Below, piece after piece: positions 44,373 to 53,287 of a DNA stretch of 64,000 nt (the stretch's first letter is position 1; the number at the start of each line of letters is the position of its first letter). This DNA is from JAFGRU01 sp963665915 (lineage in GTDB: Bacteria; Desulfobacterota; Desulfuromonadia; Desulfuromonadales; JAAYDE01). The stretch covers positions 372,001-436,000 of the forward strand of contig CAXXSG010000004.1 of the NCBI GenBank assembly GCA_963665915.2, written 5' to 3'. Made by a program: the position numbers and the translations under genes. A model generated the notes under the pieces. The model had not been told where the DNA came from, did not search any database, and saw only the letters and a list, made by a program, of their open reading frames with translations.

Positions 44373-45839
44373 ATGAAAGTTTTTTTTATATACCCAACTC
44401 CTCACGCCTCCACTTGGCCGAAAGGGGGCTATTTTCCGCATCTCGTCCCCACGGAAATGGCCCAGACCGCAGCAACCCTTCGGCAACACGGGCATTGCGT
44501 TCGTGCCGAGGAACGGGAATCCCGACTAGTGACCGAACATTTTGACTGGTCCCGTGCCGACGCCATATTAATAACAGCACTGCGGGAATTCAAACCGGAA
44601 ATGGTCGTTTTCCATGCTCTCACGGCCGCCGCCGACGAGGCTTACCGCCTCGCAGAGGCGGCCCGCGACACGCTCGGGATGACCCCTCTCCTCCTCATGA
44701 GCGGGCAGCACGCCACCGCCCTGCCTGAACAAACCCTTAGAGAGTGCCAGGCTTTTTCCGCCGTTATAATCGGCGAAATGGAACAAACCTGCCTGGAAAT
44801 CGCCGAAACAGGCCTTTCTCCGGAAATCCCCGGCGTCCTCCGTCAAAACCCGGAAGGAATCTTCAGCCATACTGACCCCCGAAGCGTGGAAAAAAATCTC
44901 GATTTGATCCCGCCGCCGGCCTGGGATCTTTTCAACATGGATTACCACACCTCCAGAAACCAGTGGATGATTCGCTGGCTGAATCTCCGCTCTATCAATA
45001 TCCGCACCTCCCGCGGATGCCCGAACGCGTGCAAGTTCTGCAGTGCCCCCTTGACCGCCGGTGCCGGTGTCCGTTTCCATTCCGTCGATTATATTGTCGA
45101 TCAGGTTCAACGTGCCTTGAGGGATTATGCCATTGAAGCCGTTCTTTTTGAGGACGAGACACTCTCAGCCAATGAAGAAAGGTTGCACGACATCTGTGAA
45201 GCCTTTCGAGCCCGCGGCTGGGAAAAGCGTCTGAAATGGGGATGCTGCCTGCGGGCAAACCAGGCACGCCCGGAGCTGTTAAAGATGATGAAATCCGCAG
45301 GATGCATTCAGATTGAATACGGATTCGAATCCGCCACGAACCACCTGTTGAAAGCCATCGGGAAGAACACCACGGTGGAACAAAATTATGCCGCCGCAAA
45401 ATTGACCCGGGAAGCGGGCCTTCGCATTTTCGCCAACATGATGTTCGGCCTCCCCGGAGAAACAGAGCAGGATATGGATCGCAATGTCCTTTTTATTCGC
45501 ACCATTCGCCCGGAAGTGCTGTCGGCCACCCTCATGGCGCCACTGCCGGGAACATCCATATACCACTCGCTGAAGGAAGCACACCGAAAGACCATTCGCT
45601 GGTCGGATCTTTACTATCTGGATCGGCCGGATCATCGCACCAATCTGACCGCCATGTCGGATGCCGTTTTCTTCAACAAGTATCGAAGGTTACGAAAATA
45701 TTTCATAACACCGCTGATCCAGCAGCAGATGCTCCGCGATGCGGACCAGGGAGGTTCACCGAACGTACGATATTTGAAGAAATCCTTGCGCCGATTCCGC
45801 CTCCGCCACCCGATCCATGCCTGGCGCATCCGTCTCTGA
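44373..45839 (+). CDS. B12-binding-type radical SAM enzyme of RiPP cluster
   Basis: 488 residues. The N-terminal Rossmann-like region (about 1-140: MKVFFIYPTP, VFHALTAAADEAY, LLLMSGQHATALPE, SAVIIGEMEQT) is cobalamin-domain-like, but no clear DxHxxG is present, so B12 may be held base-off without His or not at all. The radical SAM cluster is RGCPNACKFC (CX3CX2C) near residue 215, with IQIEYGFESATN and MMFGLPGETEQDM following. Likely a methyltransferase or C-C bond-forming modifier; the target is presumably the small precursor, by inference. It follows the nucleotidyltransferase by 22 bases and is the last gene of the cluster. Confidence 0.8.
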   Translation: MKVFFIYPTPHASTWPKGGYFPHLVPTEMAQTAATLRQHGHCVRAEERESRLVTEHFDWSRADAILITALREFKPEMVVFHALTAAADEAYRLAEAARDTLGMTPLLLMSGQHATALPEQTLRECQAFSAVIIGEMEQTCLEIAETGLSPEIPGVLRQNPEGIFSHTDPRSVEKNLDLIPPPAWDLFNMDYHTSRNQWMIRWLNLRSINIRTSRGCPNACKFCSAPLTAGAGVRFHSVDYIVDQVQRALRDYAIEAVLFEDETLSANEERLHDICEAFRARGWEKRLKWGCCLRANQARPELLKMMKSAGCIQIEYGFESATNHLLKAIGKNTTVEQNYAAAKLTREAGLRIFANMMFGLPGETEQDMDRNVLFIRTIRPEVLSATLMAPLPGTSIYHSLKEAHRKTIRWSDLYYLDRPDHRTNLTAMSDAVFFNKYRRLRKYFITPLIQQQMLRDADQGGSPNVRYLKKSLRRFRLRHPIHAWRIRL

Positions 45840-46050
45840 AACGAGGCGTTTCAGCCTTCATAGTAAAATTCTCCAGGTCAGTGTCTGTCCCCGGAAGGGT
45901 TCCCGACTGCTGCCTGAAAATAAAAAATTGCACTACACTCACCAGACGGATACAATTCAAGCCTTCAGAAAATTGTCGGACAGCCTCCTGAAACAAGAAC
46001 GCTCCCCCGTAGAAAAAACGGCTAACATAACCTGAAAGAAATAAATACCC

Positions 46051-47482
46051 ATGGCAACACCGCCCGCAAAACCTCGAAAAGCGTCAAAACGCTCAGTTGC
46101 ACCACTGATTGAAACCACCATTGATCACCTCAACGACGAGGGAATCGGCATCGCCCGCTTCGAAACAAAAGAGGTTTGGGTGACCGGCGCTCTCCCCGGC
46201 GAAAAAGTTGCGGTTGCTATCGAACACAAAGGGCAGCGCCGCATAATAGGCCGTCTGCAGAAGGTCCTCTCGCGCCATCCCCGGCGCATATCTCCGCCCT
46301 GCACTCATGCCCGGCACTGCCAGGGGTGTTCTCTGGTCCAACTCGACTATTCTGCCCAGCTCAGTTTCAAGGAGGAAAAAATTCGCAGGGCTTTTTCCTC
46401 CTATCCCGGACTTAAGGGAATAAAAGTGGCCGAAACCCTCGCCGCTCCGAATCCCCTGGGCTACCGGACCAATGCCAAACTGGTATTCGGAAAAGAACGG
46501 GGCCGGGTTCTCATCGGCCTCTACCGGCGGGGTACCCACGACGTGGTCGACATCGGCGACTGTCCCCTCCACCATCCCCTCCTCAACAAGGTGGTTCAGG
46601 TGGTACGCGAGGAAGTCCAGCGCCAGAAGGTTTTTGTCTACGATCCTAAAACCGGAAAGGGACTGCTGCGCCACCTGGCCATCAAAGTCGCTCCAGACAG
46701 CGCCAAAGTCATGGTGACTTTCGTGACTGCCGAACGAAATTTCCGTAGAACTGACTCATCTTGGCAAGTGGCTGCAACGCAAAGTACCGGAAGTCATTTC
46801 GGTGCATCAGAATATCAACACGTCATCCGGCAATGTTATTTTTGGACGGGAAACCCTGAGGATGGCCGGTGTTCATGACCTAATCACCCGGGTAGGCGAC
46901 ATCCGCCTACGCATCTCTCCCACGTCCTTTTTCCAGGTCAATGACCTCCAGGCTGCCCGAATTTATCAACTGGTCAGGGACTGGGCACAGCTCACTCGCT
47001 ATGAAAACGCCTTCGACCTCTACTGCGGGATAGGCGGGATAGCCCTTAATCTGGCCCGAGACGCCGCGAAAGTTATCGGCATTGAAGTTATGGAGGAAGC
47101 CGTTCGCAACGCCAGGGAGAACGCGCTTCTGAACAATCTGGAAAACTGCGATTTCCGCGTGGGGGACGCTTCCGAGCTGCTGCGCCGGTCGGAAGCGGAG
47201 ACGGCACGGGAATGTGTGGTCACACTCAATCCCCCCCGCAGCGGATGTGACCGCAAAGCGTTGGAAACTGCAGCGGCACTGTCGCCGCGAACGATCATCT
47301 ACGTTTCATGCAATCCCGAAACCCTGGCCCGTGATCTTGACATACTCCACACCCTCGACTATCAAACAGAGGCTGCCCAGCCGGTCGATATGTTCCCGCA
47401 GACTCCACACGTGGAAACGATCGTTCGCCTGCACCCCGCTGACGCCAAAACAGACAAGAAAAACGCCCATGGCAAATGCTAG
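46051..47482 (+). pseudogene. rlmD: RlmD-type 23S rRNA m5U methyltransferase, frameshifted
   Basis: The restored product (about 476 residues) is a RumA/RlmD family uridine-C5 methyltransferase. The TRAM domain comes first (IDHLNDEGIGIARF, VWVTGALPGEKVAV). The Fe-S Cys are in CTHARHCQGCSL. A SAM motif FDLYCGIGGIALNLA follows, then VTLNPPRSGCD and the catalytic Cys in YVSCNPETLARDL. Near 46747 one extra A breaks the frame after ERNF; without it, ELTHLGKWLQRK runs into the second frame. Which uridine (U747 or U1939) is not decided. All motifs are intact, so a sequence error is possible. Confidence 0.85.
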
Positions 47483-47490
47483 GCGGGGAC

Positions 47491-49050
47491 ATGTCGAACC
47501 TTTCCAAAACCCCTTTTTTGTACCAGGACCAATGCTGGTTAGTCGTTAACAAACCAACAGGCTTGTCGACGCATACGCCCCAAGCGGGCGATCTTGGGCT
47601 TGTCGAGTGGCTGAAGCTCCACCACGGCCGGGAAGTCCATGTCTGCTCACGCCTGGACAAAGGGACAAGTGGTGTCCTGCTTATGGCCCTGACTCCCGAA
47701 GCAAGCGGTCTGGCCCAGAAAATCCACGAGAAGAGCCAGGCCCGTAAAACCTATTATTTCATTTCCGATCGGGAACCGCTCAAGGGGAAAAACTGGATCT
47801 GCCGCAAGAATCTTGACGCCAAACCCTGCTCAACCTCCTTCGAGTTGATCAGAAGCGAAAGCGGTTATTATCTCATCCGTGCTGAAATCAAGCGGGGCAG
47901 AAAACACCAGATCCGCCGTCATGCCGCGGCCTCCGGAGTCCCGATCCTGGGGGACAACGAACATGGCGGCACCCCTTTTCCCAGGCTCTGCCTGCATTGC
48001 GGTGCGCTTTTCTGGCCGGGAATAACGAAAAAACTCACCACCGATTTTCCACAATCCTTTGAATGGCTTCTTGCCGGCCGAACGCGCCTCCTTATCGAAG
48101 CAGCTGTCTCTTACGAGAGGCGGCTGAGCTGGCTGGAAACTGTCAGCGACGCTTTCCGCCTTGTTCATCGTGGCGAACTAACGGATATCCCCTGCTCCAT
48201 CGACCGTTATGGCTCATGGCTGTGTGTGACCGGTTTTGACGAAAAGCTCCCTTCGAAAAAATTGCGCACTACCCTGAAGCCTGTTCTGGCCTACTTCGCA
48301 AAAATTTTCACTTGCAAAGGGGGATTGATCAGAACCCACCGCGGGGACCCTCATCACAGGGAACTTTTTGGAGACGCCATCACCTGGGGCGAACCCCCGC
48401 CCCCGACCTTTCTGGTACGTGAACACGATTTATTCTTCGAGGTCGCTCTCAATGACTCCCAACATGTCGGGCTTTTCCTCGATCAGCGCGATTCGCGGAG
48501 AAAAATATGGCAAGCCGCCCGACTGAAGCGCACTGCCAATCTCTTTTCTTTCACCTGTTCATTCTCCGCCGCAGCAGCTCAAGGGGATGCTGAAACGGTC
48601 TTTTCCATTGATGCGTCCGCCGGATGCCTGGACAGGGGGAAAAAGAATTTTACCCATTGTGGCCTGACGAAGAGCGGCCGTGGGAAATTCATCCAGGAGG
48701 ATGTTCGCAAGTGGCTTGCCCGGCAGGTGCGTAAAAAGCGGGAAAAAAATGGTAATTTCCAAGCCTGGGACATGATCATATGTGACCCCCCGGTTTTCGC
48801 CTCCACCGGAAAAGGACGGTCTTTTTCCATTGAAAAGGGGTGGCCGGAACTGACCGAAGAAATTCGTGAAATACTCTCGGAAAACGCCGTAGCCCTCTTC
48901 GCCAATAATCATATGAGCGGAAGCGAGGAGTTTTATGCCGGGGAGCTGAAAAAACGCTTTTCCCAGGTGACGCGCTTGTGTCCGCCTTTCGATTTTCCCG
49001 AGAGACCGGGCTTCCCGACCCATGTCCGCATCTACTGGTGCAAAGTCTGA
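47491..49050 (+). CDS. Fusion of RluA-type pseudouridine synthase and RlmI-like methyltransferase
   Basis: 519 residues, two enzymes in one chain. Residues 1-205: RluA family, with VNKPTGLSTHTP, the catalytic CSRLDKGTSGVLL, and RGRKHQIRRHAAASGVPILGD. Residues about 210-519: class I methyltransferase like RlmI/RlmK. RYGSWLCVTGFD and LFLDQRDSRRKIWQAA come first, then FSFTCSFSAAAA (motif I, with a weak glycine pattern), and MIICDPPVFASTG (catalytic). It may make two marks on one rRNA or tRNA; the target is unknown. ATG 47491 follows AGGCGGGG; 47476 is an alternative. Confidence 0.8.
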   Translation: MSNLSKTPFLYQDQCWLVVNKPTGLSTHTPQAGDLGLVEWLKLHHGREVHVCSRLDKGTSGVLLMALTPEASGLAQKIHEKSQARKTYYFISDREPLKGKNWICRKNLDAKPCSTSFELIRSESGYYLIRAEIKRGRKHQIRRHAAASGVPILGDNEHGGTPFPRLCLHCGALFWPGITKKLTTDFPQSFEWLLAGRTRLLIEAAVSYERRLSWLETVSDAFRLVHRGELTDIPCSIDRYGSWLCVTGFDEKLPSKKLRTTLKPVLAYFAKIFTCKGGLIRTHRGDPHHRELFGDAITWGEPPPPTFLVREHDLFFEVALNDSQHVGLFLDQRDSRRKIWQAARLKRTANLFSFTCSFSAAAAQGDAETVFSIDASAGCLDRGKKNFTHCGLTKSGRGKFIQEDVRKWLARQVRKKREKNGNFQAWDMIICDPPVFASTGKGRSFSIEKGWPELTEEIREILSENAVALFANNHMSGSEEFYAGELKKRFSQVTRLCPPFDFPERPGFPTHVRIYWCKV

Positions 49051-49152
49051 ACGGACTCAGGTGTCAGCAATGATGCAAAATTATTCATAGCTTGGGCAGG
49101 TCAATTGGCGGTAGAATATAACTATGAAATCCAAAAGCCAAGTGAGGTGCTT

Positions 49153-49476
49153 ATGATAGAGCTTTCTTTAACAGCCAAAGAAAAAATACAGGACTGCCTC
49201 CAGCAAAACCCCGGCACATCGCCACGCATCTCCTTTAAGGAGGAGGGCGTCGCCGGACCGGTCCTGACCGTCGCCTTCGAAGAACCCCAGGCAGGAGATA
49301 TGGTGCAGGATACGGGCGAGTTCCGTATTCTCATCGCGGAGGACGTATCGTATATCACCCAGAGCATGGTCGTCAATTATGGCGGACGGGGGGAAAACGG
49401 CAAATTCGTCGTTATGCCCAGGGATTTGAGTGGCTGTGACGGCAACTGCAACAGTTGCAAAGGGTGTGAGGTCTAA
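49153..49476 (+). CDS. IscA/HesB-like protein with C-terminal Cys cluster
   Basis: 107 residues. SLTAKEKIQDCLQQNPG is the A-type carrier start and GPVLTVAFEE the core strand. The usual CGCG end is replaced by CDGNCNSCKGC, a six-residue-spaced Cys set. This variant is found in Desulfuromonadia; Fe-S carriage or electron transfer is likely but unproven. ATG 49153 follows GAGGTG. Followed by a terminator. Confidence 0.8.
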   Translation: MIELSLTAKEKIQDCLQQNPGTSPRISFKEEGVAGPVLTVAFEEPQAGDMVQDTGEFRILIAEDVSYITQSMVVNYGGRGENGKFVVMPRDLSGCDGNCNSCKGCEV

Positions 49477-49480
49477 AACC

Positions 49481-49511
49481 GAAAGGGCACCAAAAAAGGT
49501 GCCCTTTCTCA
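49481..49511 (+). terminator. Terminator after hesB-like gene
   Basis: GAAAGGGCACC pairs with GGTGCCCTTTC around a 6-base A loop. The T-run is short (three T plus C), so its strength is moderate. Confidence 0.75.
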
Positions 49512-49554
49512 TATCCTGGACAACAATGAAGGTCTATGAAAAGGAGAATCGGTC

Positions 49555-50112
49555 ATGACCTTGGTTGAATCGGTAGACCTTCCGCTGGGTACCGGGATGC
49601 CTGCATTCCGCCTACGAGATCCTTGCGGGAAAATTCATTCCCATGCGACCCTGTCAGGCAAAAAGGGGCTGGTGGTAGTTTTTAACTGCAACCACTGTCC
49701 CTACGCCAATGCCCAGTGGCCGCGCCTGGTCCGGCTGGCCCGTCATGCCCGTCAATTGGATATCAACATCGTAGCCATTAACGCCAATATCCATCCCGAT
49801 TACCCCGAAGACGCGCCGGAAAAAATGAAGGGTAAAATCAATGAGCTAGGAATTGATTTCCCTTATCTGGTCGACGAGTCCCAGAATGTTGCCCGCGCCT
49901 TCAAGGCCCAGTGTACACCTGATCCTTATCTGTTCGACGGCAACGGCCGCCTGGTCTATCATGGTCGCATTGATGATAACTGGCAGGATGAAAGCAAAGT
50001 CACCCGCGAAGAGCTGAAAGAAGCCGTTGAAAACCTGGCCGCCGGGCGACCCATTGCCGAACAACAGCACTCCTCCATGGGCTGCTCGATCAAATGGCGA
50101 TCCCAAGATTAA
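49555..50112 (+). CDS. Thioredoxin-fold protein, AhpC/TSA type
   Basis: 185 residues. VVVFNCNHCPYANAQWPRL has a CNHC redox motif close to TlpA/Prx-like proteins. ANIHPDYPEDAPEKM and FPYLVDESQNVARAFKAQCTPDPYLFD are hallmark segments of this family. No signal peptide, so cytoplasmic. It might be a thiol peroxidase or disulfide reductase; not decided. Confidence 0.8.
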   Translation: MTLVESVDLPLGTGMPAFRLRDPCGKIHSHATLSGKKGLVVVFNCNHCPYANAQWPRLVRLARHARQLDINIVAINANIHPDYPEDAPEKMKGKINELGIDFPYLVDESQNVARAFKAQCTPDPYLFDGNGRLVYHGRIDDNWQDESKVTREELKEAVENLAAGRPIAEQQHSSMGCSIKWRSQD

Positions 50113-50260
50113 ACCGCTTGAAGAACTGATTTTCTCACAAAAAGTACTTTCATTTATACCCTGGCAAACATCCGGAGATGCCACCGGGAATAATTAAGGC
50201 CCTGCGGAAGAACCGGTTTCTTGACGTTTCAAAAACCGCTGTTGGGAAAGAGTGAAAAAC

Positions 50261-51361
50261 ATGTCTTCCTTGTTTGAAGAAACCACCATTAACGGCATGA
50301 TGCTGTGCAACCGGCTGGTACGATCCGCCACGTGGGAGGGTATGTGCAAACCCGACGGGCGGCCCACGGAAAAGCTCGCCGACTGCTATTACAAGCTGGG
50401 CAAGGGAGGGATCGGCCTGATTATTTCCGGCTACGCTTTTATAAGGCCGGAAGGACGACAAATATCCAGCAAAATGGGAATCCATACCGATAACTTTTCA
50501 GAGGATTACAGGCGTTTGACCCAGGCCGTCCATGACGCCGAAAGCCGAATCTCGATCCAGCTGGTTCATGCCGGCGGTCAGACCGACCCCCGAACTGCAG
50601 GATGTCAGCCTCTTGCTCCTTCGGCAGTTCAGGTTAAGCAATTCCCGACCACTCCTGCTGAACTGACAAAAAATGAAATCCATGCCATTGCCGTTGCATT
50701 CGGAGAGGGGGCCCGGCGTGCCAGAGACTGGGGGTTTGATGCTGTGCAGCTGCATGGCGCCCACGGGTATCTGATCAACCAGTTTCTTTCGCCTCTCACC
50801 AACCGCCGGAATGATGAATATGGTGGCTCGCTGGAAAATCGCTGTCGCTTCGCTCTTGAAGCCTATCAACAGGTGCGGGACGCGGTCGGCCCTGAATTTC
50901 CAGTGATGATTAAACTGAACGCTTCCGATAACTTGAATGATGGGCTCGAAATCGACGATGCTGCTATGGCCGCCAAAAAACTTTCCGAAGCCGGTATCGA
51001 CGCTATCGAAGTCTCGGCCGGAACCTCCGCATCGGGTGATAAAACTCCGATTCAGAAGAAAATTGACAGTCCTGAGAAAGAGACCTATAACCTGGATTTG
51101 GCTCGCCGCATCAAGACAGTTGTCAGTTGCCCGGTCATGGTGGTGGGCGGCTTTCGCTCCATTGAGGTTGTTGAAAAAGCCATCAGAGATGACGGTATGG
51201 ATTACGTCGCCATGTCCAGGCCACTGATTCGCGAGCCGGGCCTTCCAAACCGCTGGTTTAAAGGAGATCGCAGCCCGGCCACATGCATCTCCTGCAACGG
51301 CTGTTTCATGCCCGGCATCAAGGAAGGCGGAATCTATTGCGTGGTCGAGAGAAAACGCTGA
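50261..51361 (+). CDS. Old yellow enzyme-type NADH:flavin oxidoreductase
   Basis: 366 residues, FMN barrel alone without the C-terminal 2,4-dienoyl-CoA reductase domains. The N-terminus FEETTINGMMLCNRLVRSATWE, HAGGQT, DAVQLHGAHGYLINQFLSP (active-site His pair) and NRRNDEYGGSLENRCRF are typical. The C-terminal CISCNGCF motif suggests an Fe-S site like that of dienoyl-CoA reductase or NADH oxidase relatives. ATG 50261 is used; GTG 50252 is an alternative. Confidence 0.85.
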   Translation: MSSLFEETTINGMMLCNRLVRSATWEGMCKPDGRPTEKLADCYYKLGKGGIGLIISGYAFIRPEGRQISSKMGIHTDNFSEDYRRLTQAVHDAESRISIQLVHAGGQTDPRTAGCQPLAPSAVQVKQFPTTPAELTKNEIHAIAVAFGEGARRARDWGFDAVQLHGAHGYLINQFLSPLTNRRNDEYGGSLENRCRFALEAYQQVRDAVGPEFPVMIKLNASDNLNDGLEIDDAAMAAKKLSEAGIDAIEVSAGTSASGDKTPIQKKIDSPEKETYNLDLARRIKTVVSCPVMVVGGFRSIEVVEKAIRDDGMDYVAMSRPLIREPGLPNRWFKGDRSPATCISCNGCFMPGIKEGGIYCVVERKR

Positions 51362-51448
51362 AAAGGATCAGGGCTCGCCACCGGGCATTCGAACCTGGAT
51401 TAGCCTATGAGTACACCAAGAATTTAATTTATCGGCAGGAACCTCGCA

Positions 51449-52228
51449 ATGAAAGAACTGCTTGAAACAGCTGAGTTTGCCTCTCGGGAGGCAGGTAAAT
51501 ATATTATCGCATCCATGTCAAACCTGGGCCGGGTGGACGAAAAAGGCCGAGCCGACCTGGTCACCAGTGTAGACCGGGGCTCGGAAGAGGTCATTATCCG
51601 TGAAATCCGCAAAAAATATCCGGGCCACACAATTTTGGCCGAGGAGTCCGGGGAGAAAGCATCTACGGGCGATTTCCGCTGGGTGGTCGATCCAATCGAC
51701 GGCACCACCAATTTTGTCCACGGTTACCCTTTCTTCTGCGTTTCCATCGCCGTTCAACAGCGGGAGGAAACGCTGGCAGCGGTGGTGTTCGATCCTTTTC
51801 ACGAAGAAATGTTCAGCGCTATTAAAAGCCAAGGCGCGTTCCTGAACCAGGGGCGGATTGCCGTATCACCAACACCCGATCTCTCCCGCTCTTTGCTGGC
51901 TACCGGATTCCCCTACCGGACGGGGGAAGAGTGGCAGCATTCCATGGCACTCTTCAAAAATTTCTACTCCCGCAGTCACGGCGTCCGCAGGGACGGCGCG
52001 GCGGCGCTTGATTTGTGCTACGTGGCCGCAGGAAGATTCGACGGCTTCTGGGAGTATGAACTGAATCCCTGGGATGTGGCCGCCGGACTCCTGATCGTCC
52101 AGGAAGCCGGGGGCGTGACCACCGATTTCCAGGGCAGCCACAGCTCGATTTTTGATAAACAGGTCCTGGCCAGCAACGGGAAAATCCATCAGGAAATGCT
52201 CGGAATCATTCGCGCCCCCAACGGCTGA
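51449..52228 (+). CDS. Inositol monophosphatase family protein (SuhB/CysQ-like)
   Basis: 259 residues. Mg-dependent phosphatase: ILAEESGE (Glu), WVVDPIDGTTNFVHG (Asp-Pro-Ile-Asp), RDGAAALDLCYVA, and ELNPWDVAAGLLIVQEAGG (last Asp). Substrate is inositol-1-phosphate, or PAP, or fructose bisphosphate; the motif mix is closest to SuhB. No neighbour helps. Confidence 0.9.
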   Translation: MKELLETAEFASREAGKYIIASMSNLGRVDEKGRADLVTSVDRGSEEVIIREIRKKYPGHTILAEESGEKASTGDFRWVVDPIDGTTNFVHGYPFFCVSIAVQQREETLAAVVFDPFHEEMFSAIKSQGAFLNQGRIAVSPTPDLSRSLLATGFPYRTGEEWQHSMALFKNFYSRSHGVRRDGAAALDLCYVAAGRFDGFWEYELNPWDVAAGLLIVQEAGGVTTDFQGSHSSIFDKQVLASNGKIHQEMLGIIRAPNG

Positions 52229-52297
52229 AGCGTATGCAATGAGAAAAGGAAAAGGGGTCAGGATTGACAAACGGGCTTATTTGTCTATCCTTTTACC

Positions 52298-53251
52298 ATG
52301 CCCCGCAAACCCCGTATCCATTTTCCTGGCGCTACCTACCACGTCATGTTGCGCGGCAATGGCGGCCAGGATATCTTTTTTAGCTCCGTCGACCGGACCC
52401 GATTCCTGCTTTTTCTTCAGCAAGGGCTGGAAAAGTACCAGTGCCGGGTTCATGCCTACTGCCTGATGAGCAACCATGTCCATCTCGCCTTGCAGGTAGC
52501 GCACATCCCCCTATCGAAAATCATGCAAAATCTTGGATTCCGCTACACACAATATATCAACCGCAAGCAGAGAAAAACCGGCCACCTCTTCCAAGGGCGT
52601 TTCAAAGCACTTCTAATCGATGTGGACAGCTATCTTGTCGAACTTGTGCGCTATATCCATCTCAATCCCTTACGTGCCGGCCTGGTTAAAAACCCGAACG
52701 ATTATCCATGGTCAAGCCATGTCTGTTACATGGGAAGCCAACAGACCCCTTGGCTGACCACCGTTTGGGTGTTGAGCCAATTTGATGACAATGCGGACAA
52801 CGCTCGTCGGGCCTATGGAGAATTCGTTCAGGAGGGTCTTTCCGAAGACCACAGGAAGGAGTTTTGTGGTGGTTCTTTTGAGGGGCGTATTTTAGGTGAT
52901 GACCGTTTCGTCGAGCAAGCCCTCAGGCAAGCTGACGAGAGAGTTGATCCCCCTGTAGAGATCGGGGCGATTCTCGAAGCGGTTGGTGAATGCTACGGTC
53001 TTCAAAGGGAAGACTTATCGGCCCCGGGCAGGCAGCAACCCATGGCTGAGGCGCGGGCGGTGGCAGCGTGGCTGGTCAGAAGGTATCCTCATCTGCAATT
53101 GAAGGAACTCGGAGCGACGCTTCATCGGGACCTTTCCGGTCTGAGCCAAGCGGCCCGGCGTATTGGGGAGCGTGCCAGGTCCGATGAGGGTTTGCATGCC
53201 ATGCTGGGACGGCTTGCCGAAAAGGTGGATAAATCCGTTAGTCAAACCTGA
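52298..53251 (+). CDS. REP-associated tyrosine transposase (Y1, TnpA-REP)
   Basis: 317 residues. The Y1 HUH nuclease has HVHLALQ as His-hydrophobic-His and RYIHLNPLRAGL holding the catalytic Tyr. The N-terminus MPRKPRIHFPGATYHVMLRG is the standard RAYT start. The C-terminal segment (about 225-310) resembles the DnaA-type helix-turn-helix found in some RAYTs (LQLKELGATLHRDLSGLSQAARR). Such enzymes act on REP hairpins and do not move conventionally. The stop codon lies inside the duplicated right-end repeat. Confidence 0.9.
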   Translation: MPRKPRIHFPGATYHVMLRGNGGQDIFFSSVDRTRFLLFLQQGLEKYQCRVHAYCLMSNHVHLALQVAHIPLSKIMQNLGFRYTQYINRKQRKTGHLFQGRFKALLIDVDSYLVELVRYIHLNPLRAGLVKNPNDYPWSSHVCYMGSQQTPWLTTVWVLSQFDDNADNARRAYGEFVQEGLSEDHRKEFCGGSFEGRILGDDRFVEQALRQADERVDPPVEIGAILEAVGECYGLQREDLSAPGRQQPMAEARAVAAWLVRRYPHLQLKELGATLHRDLSGLSQAARRIGERARSDEGLHAMLGRLAEKVDKSVSQT

Positions 53252-53287
53252 CCCCAACTCTATTAGTCAAACCTGACCCCAACTCTA
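53238..53287 (+). repeat. Perfect 25-base tandem duplication at RAYT right end
   Basis: The unit TTAGTCAAACCTGACCCC followed by AACTCTA occurs twice head to tail without mismatch (53238-53262 and 53263-53287). The first copy contains the RAYT stop codon. It is an inverted match of the left end at 52252. Confidence 0.9.

Larger units (their letters stand above)
52252..53287 (+). mobile_element. REP-associated transposase module
   Basis: The module is a RAYT gene flanked by inverted REP-like ends. The left end is AAGGGGTCAGGATTGACAAA and the right end is the inverted TTAGTCAAACCTGACCCCAA. A small hairpin (GACAAA with TTTGTC) follows the left end. The right end abuts the first recognisable codon of the truncated D-threonine aldolase-like gene. 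Confidence 0.7.

Noticed and set aside
45817..46035. 72-codon frame between the RiPP cluster and rlmD
   Set aside because: It overlaps the end of the radical SAM gene and has no ribosome binding site. The sequence is not recognisable.
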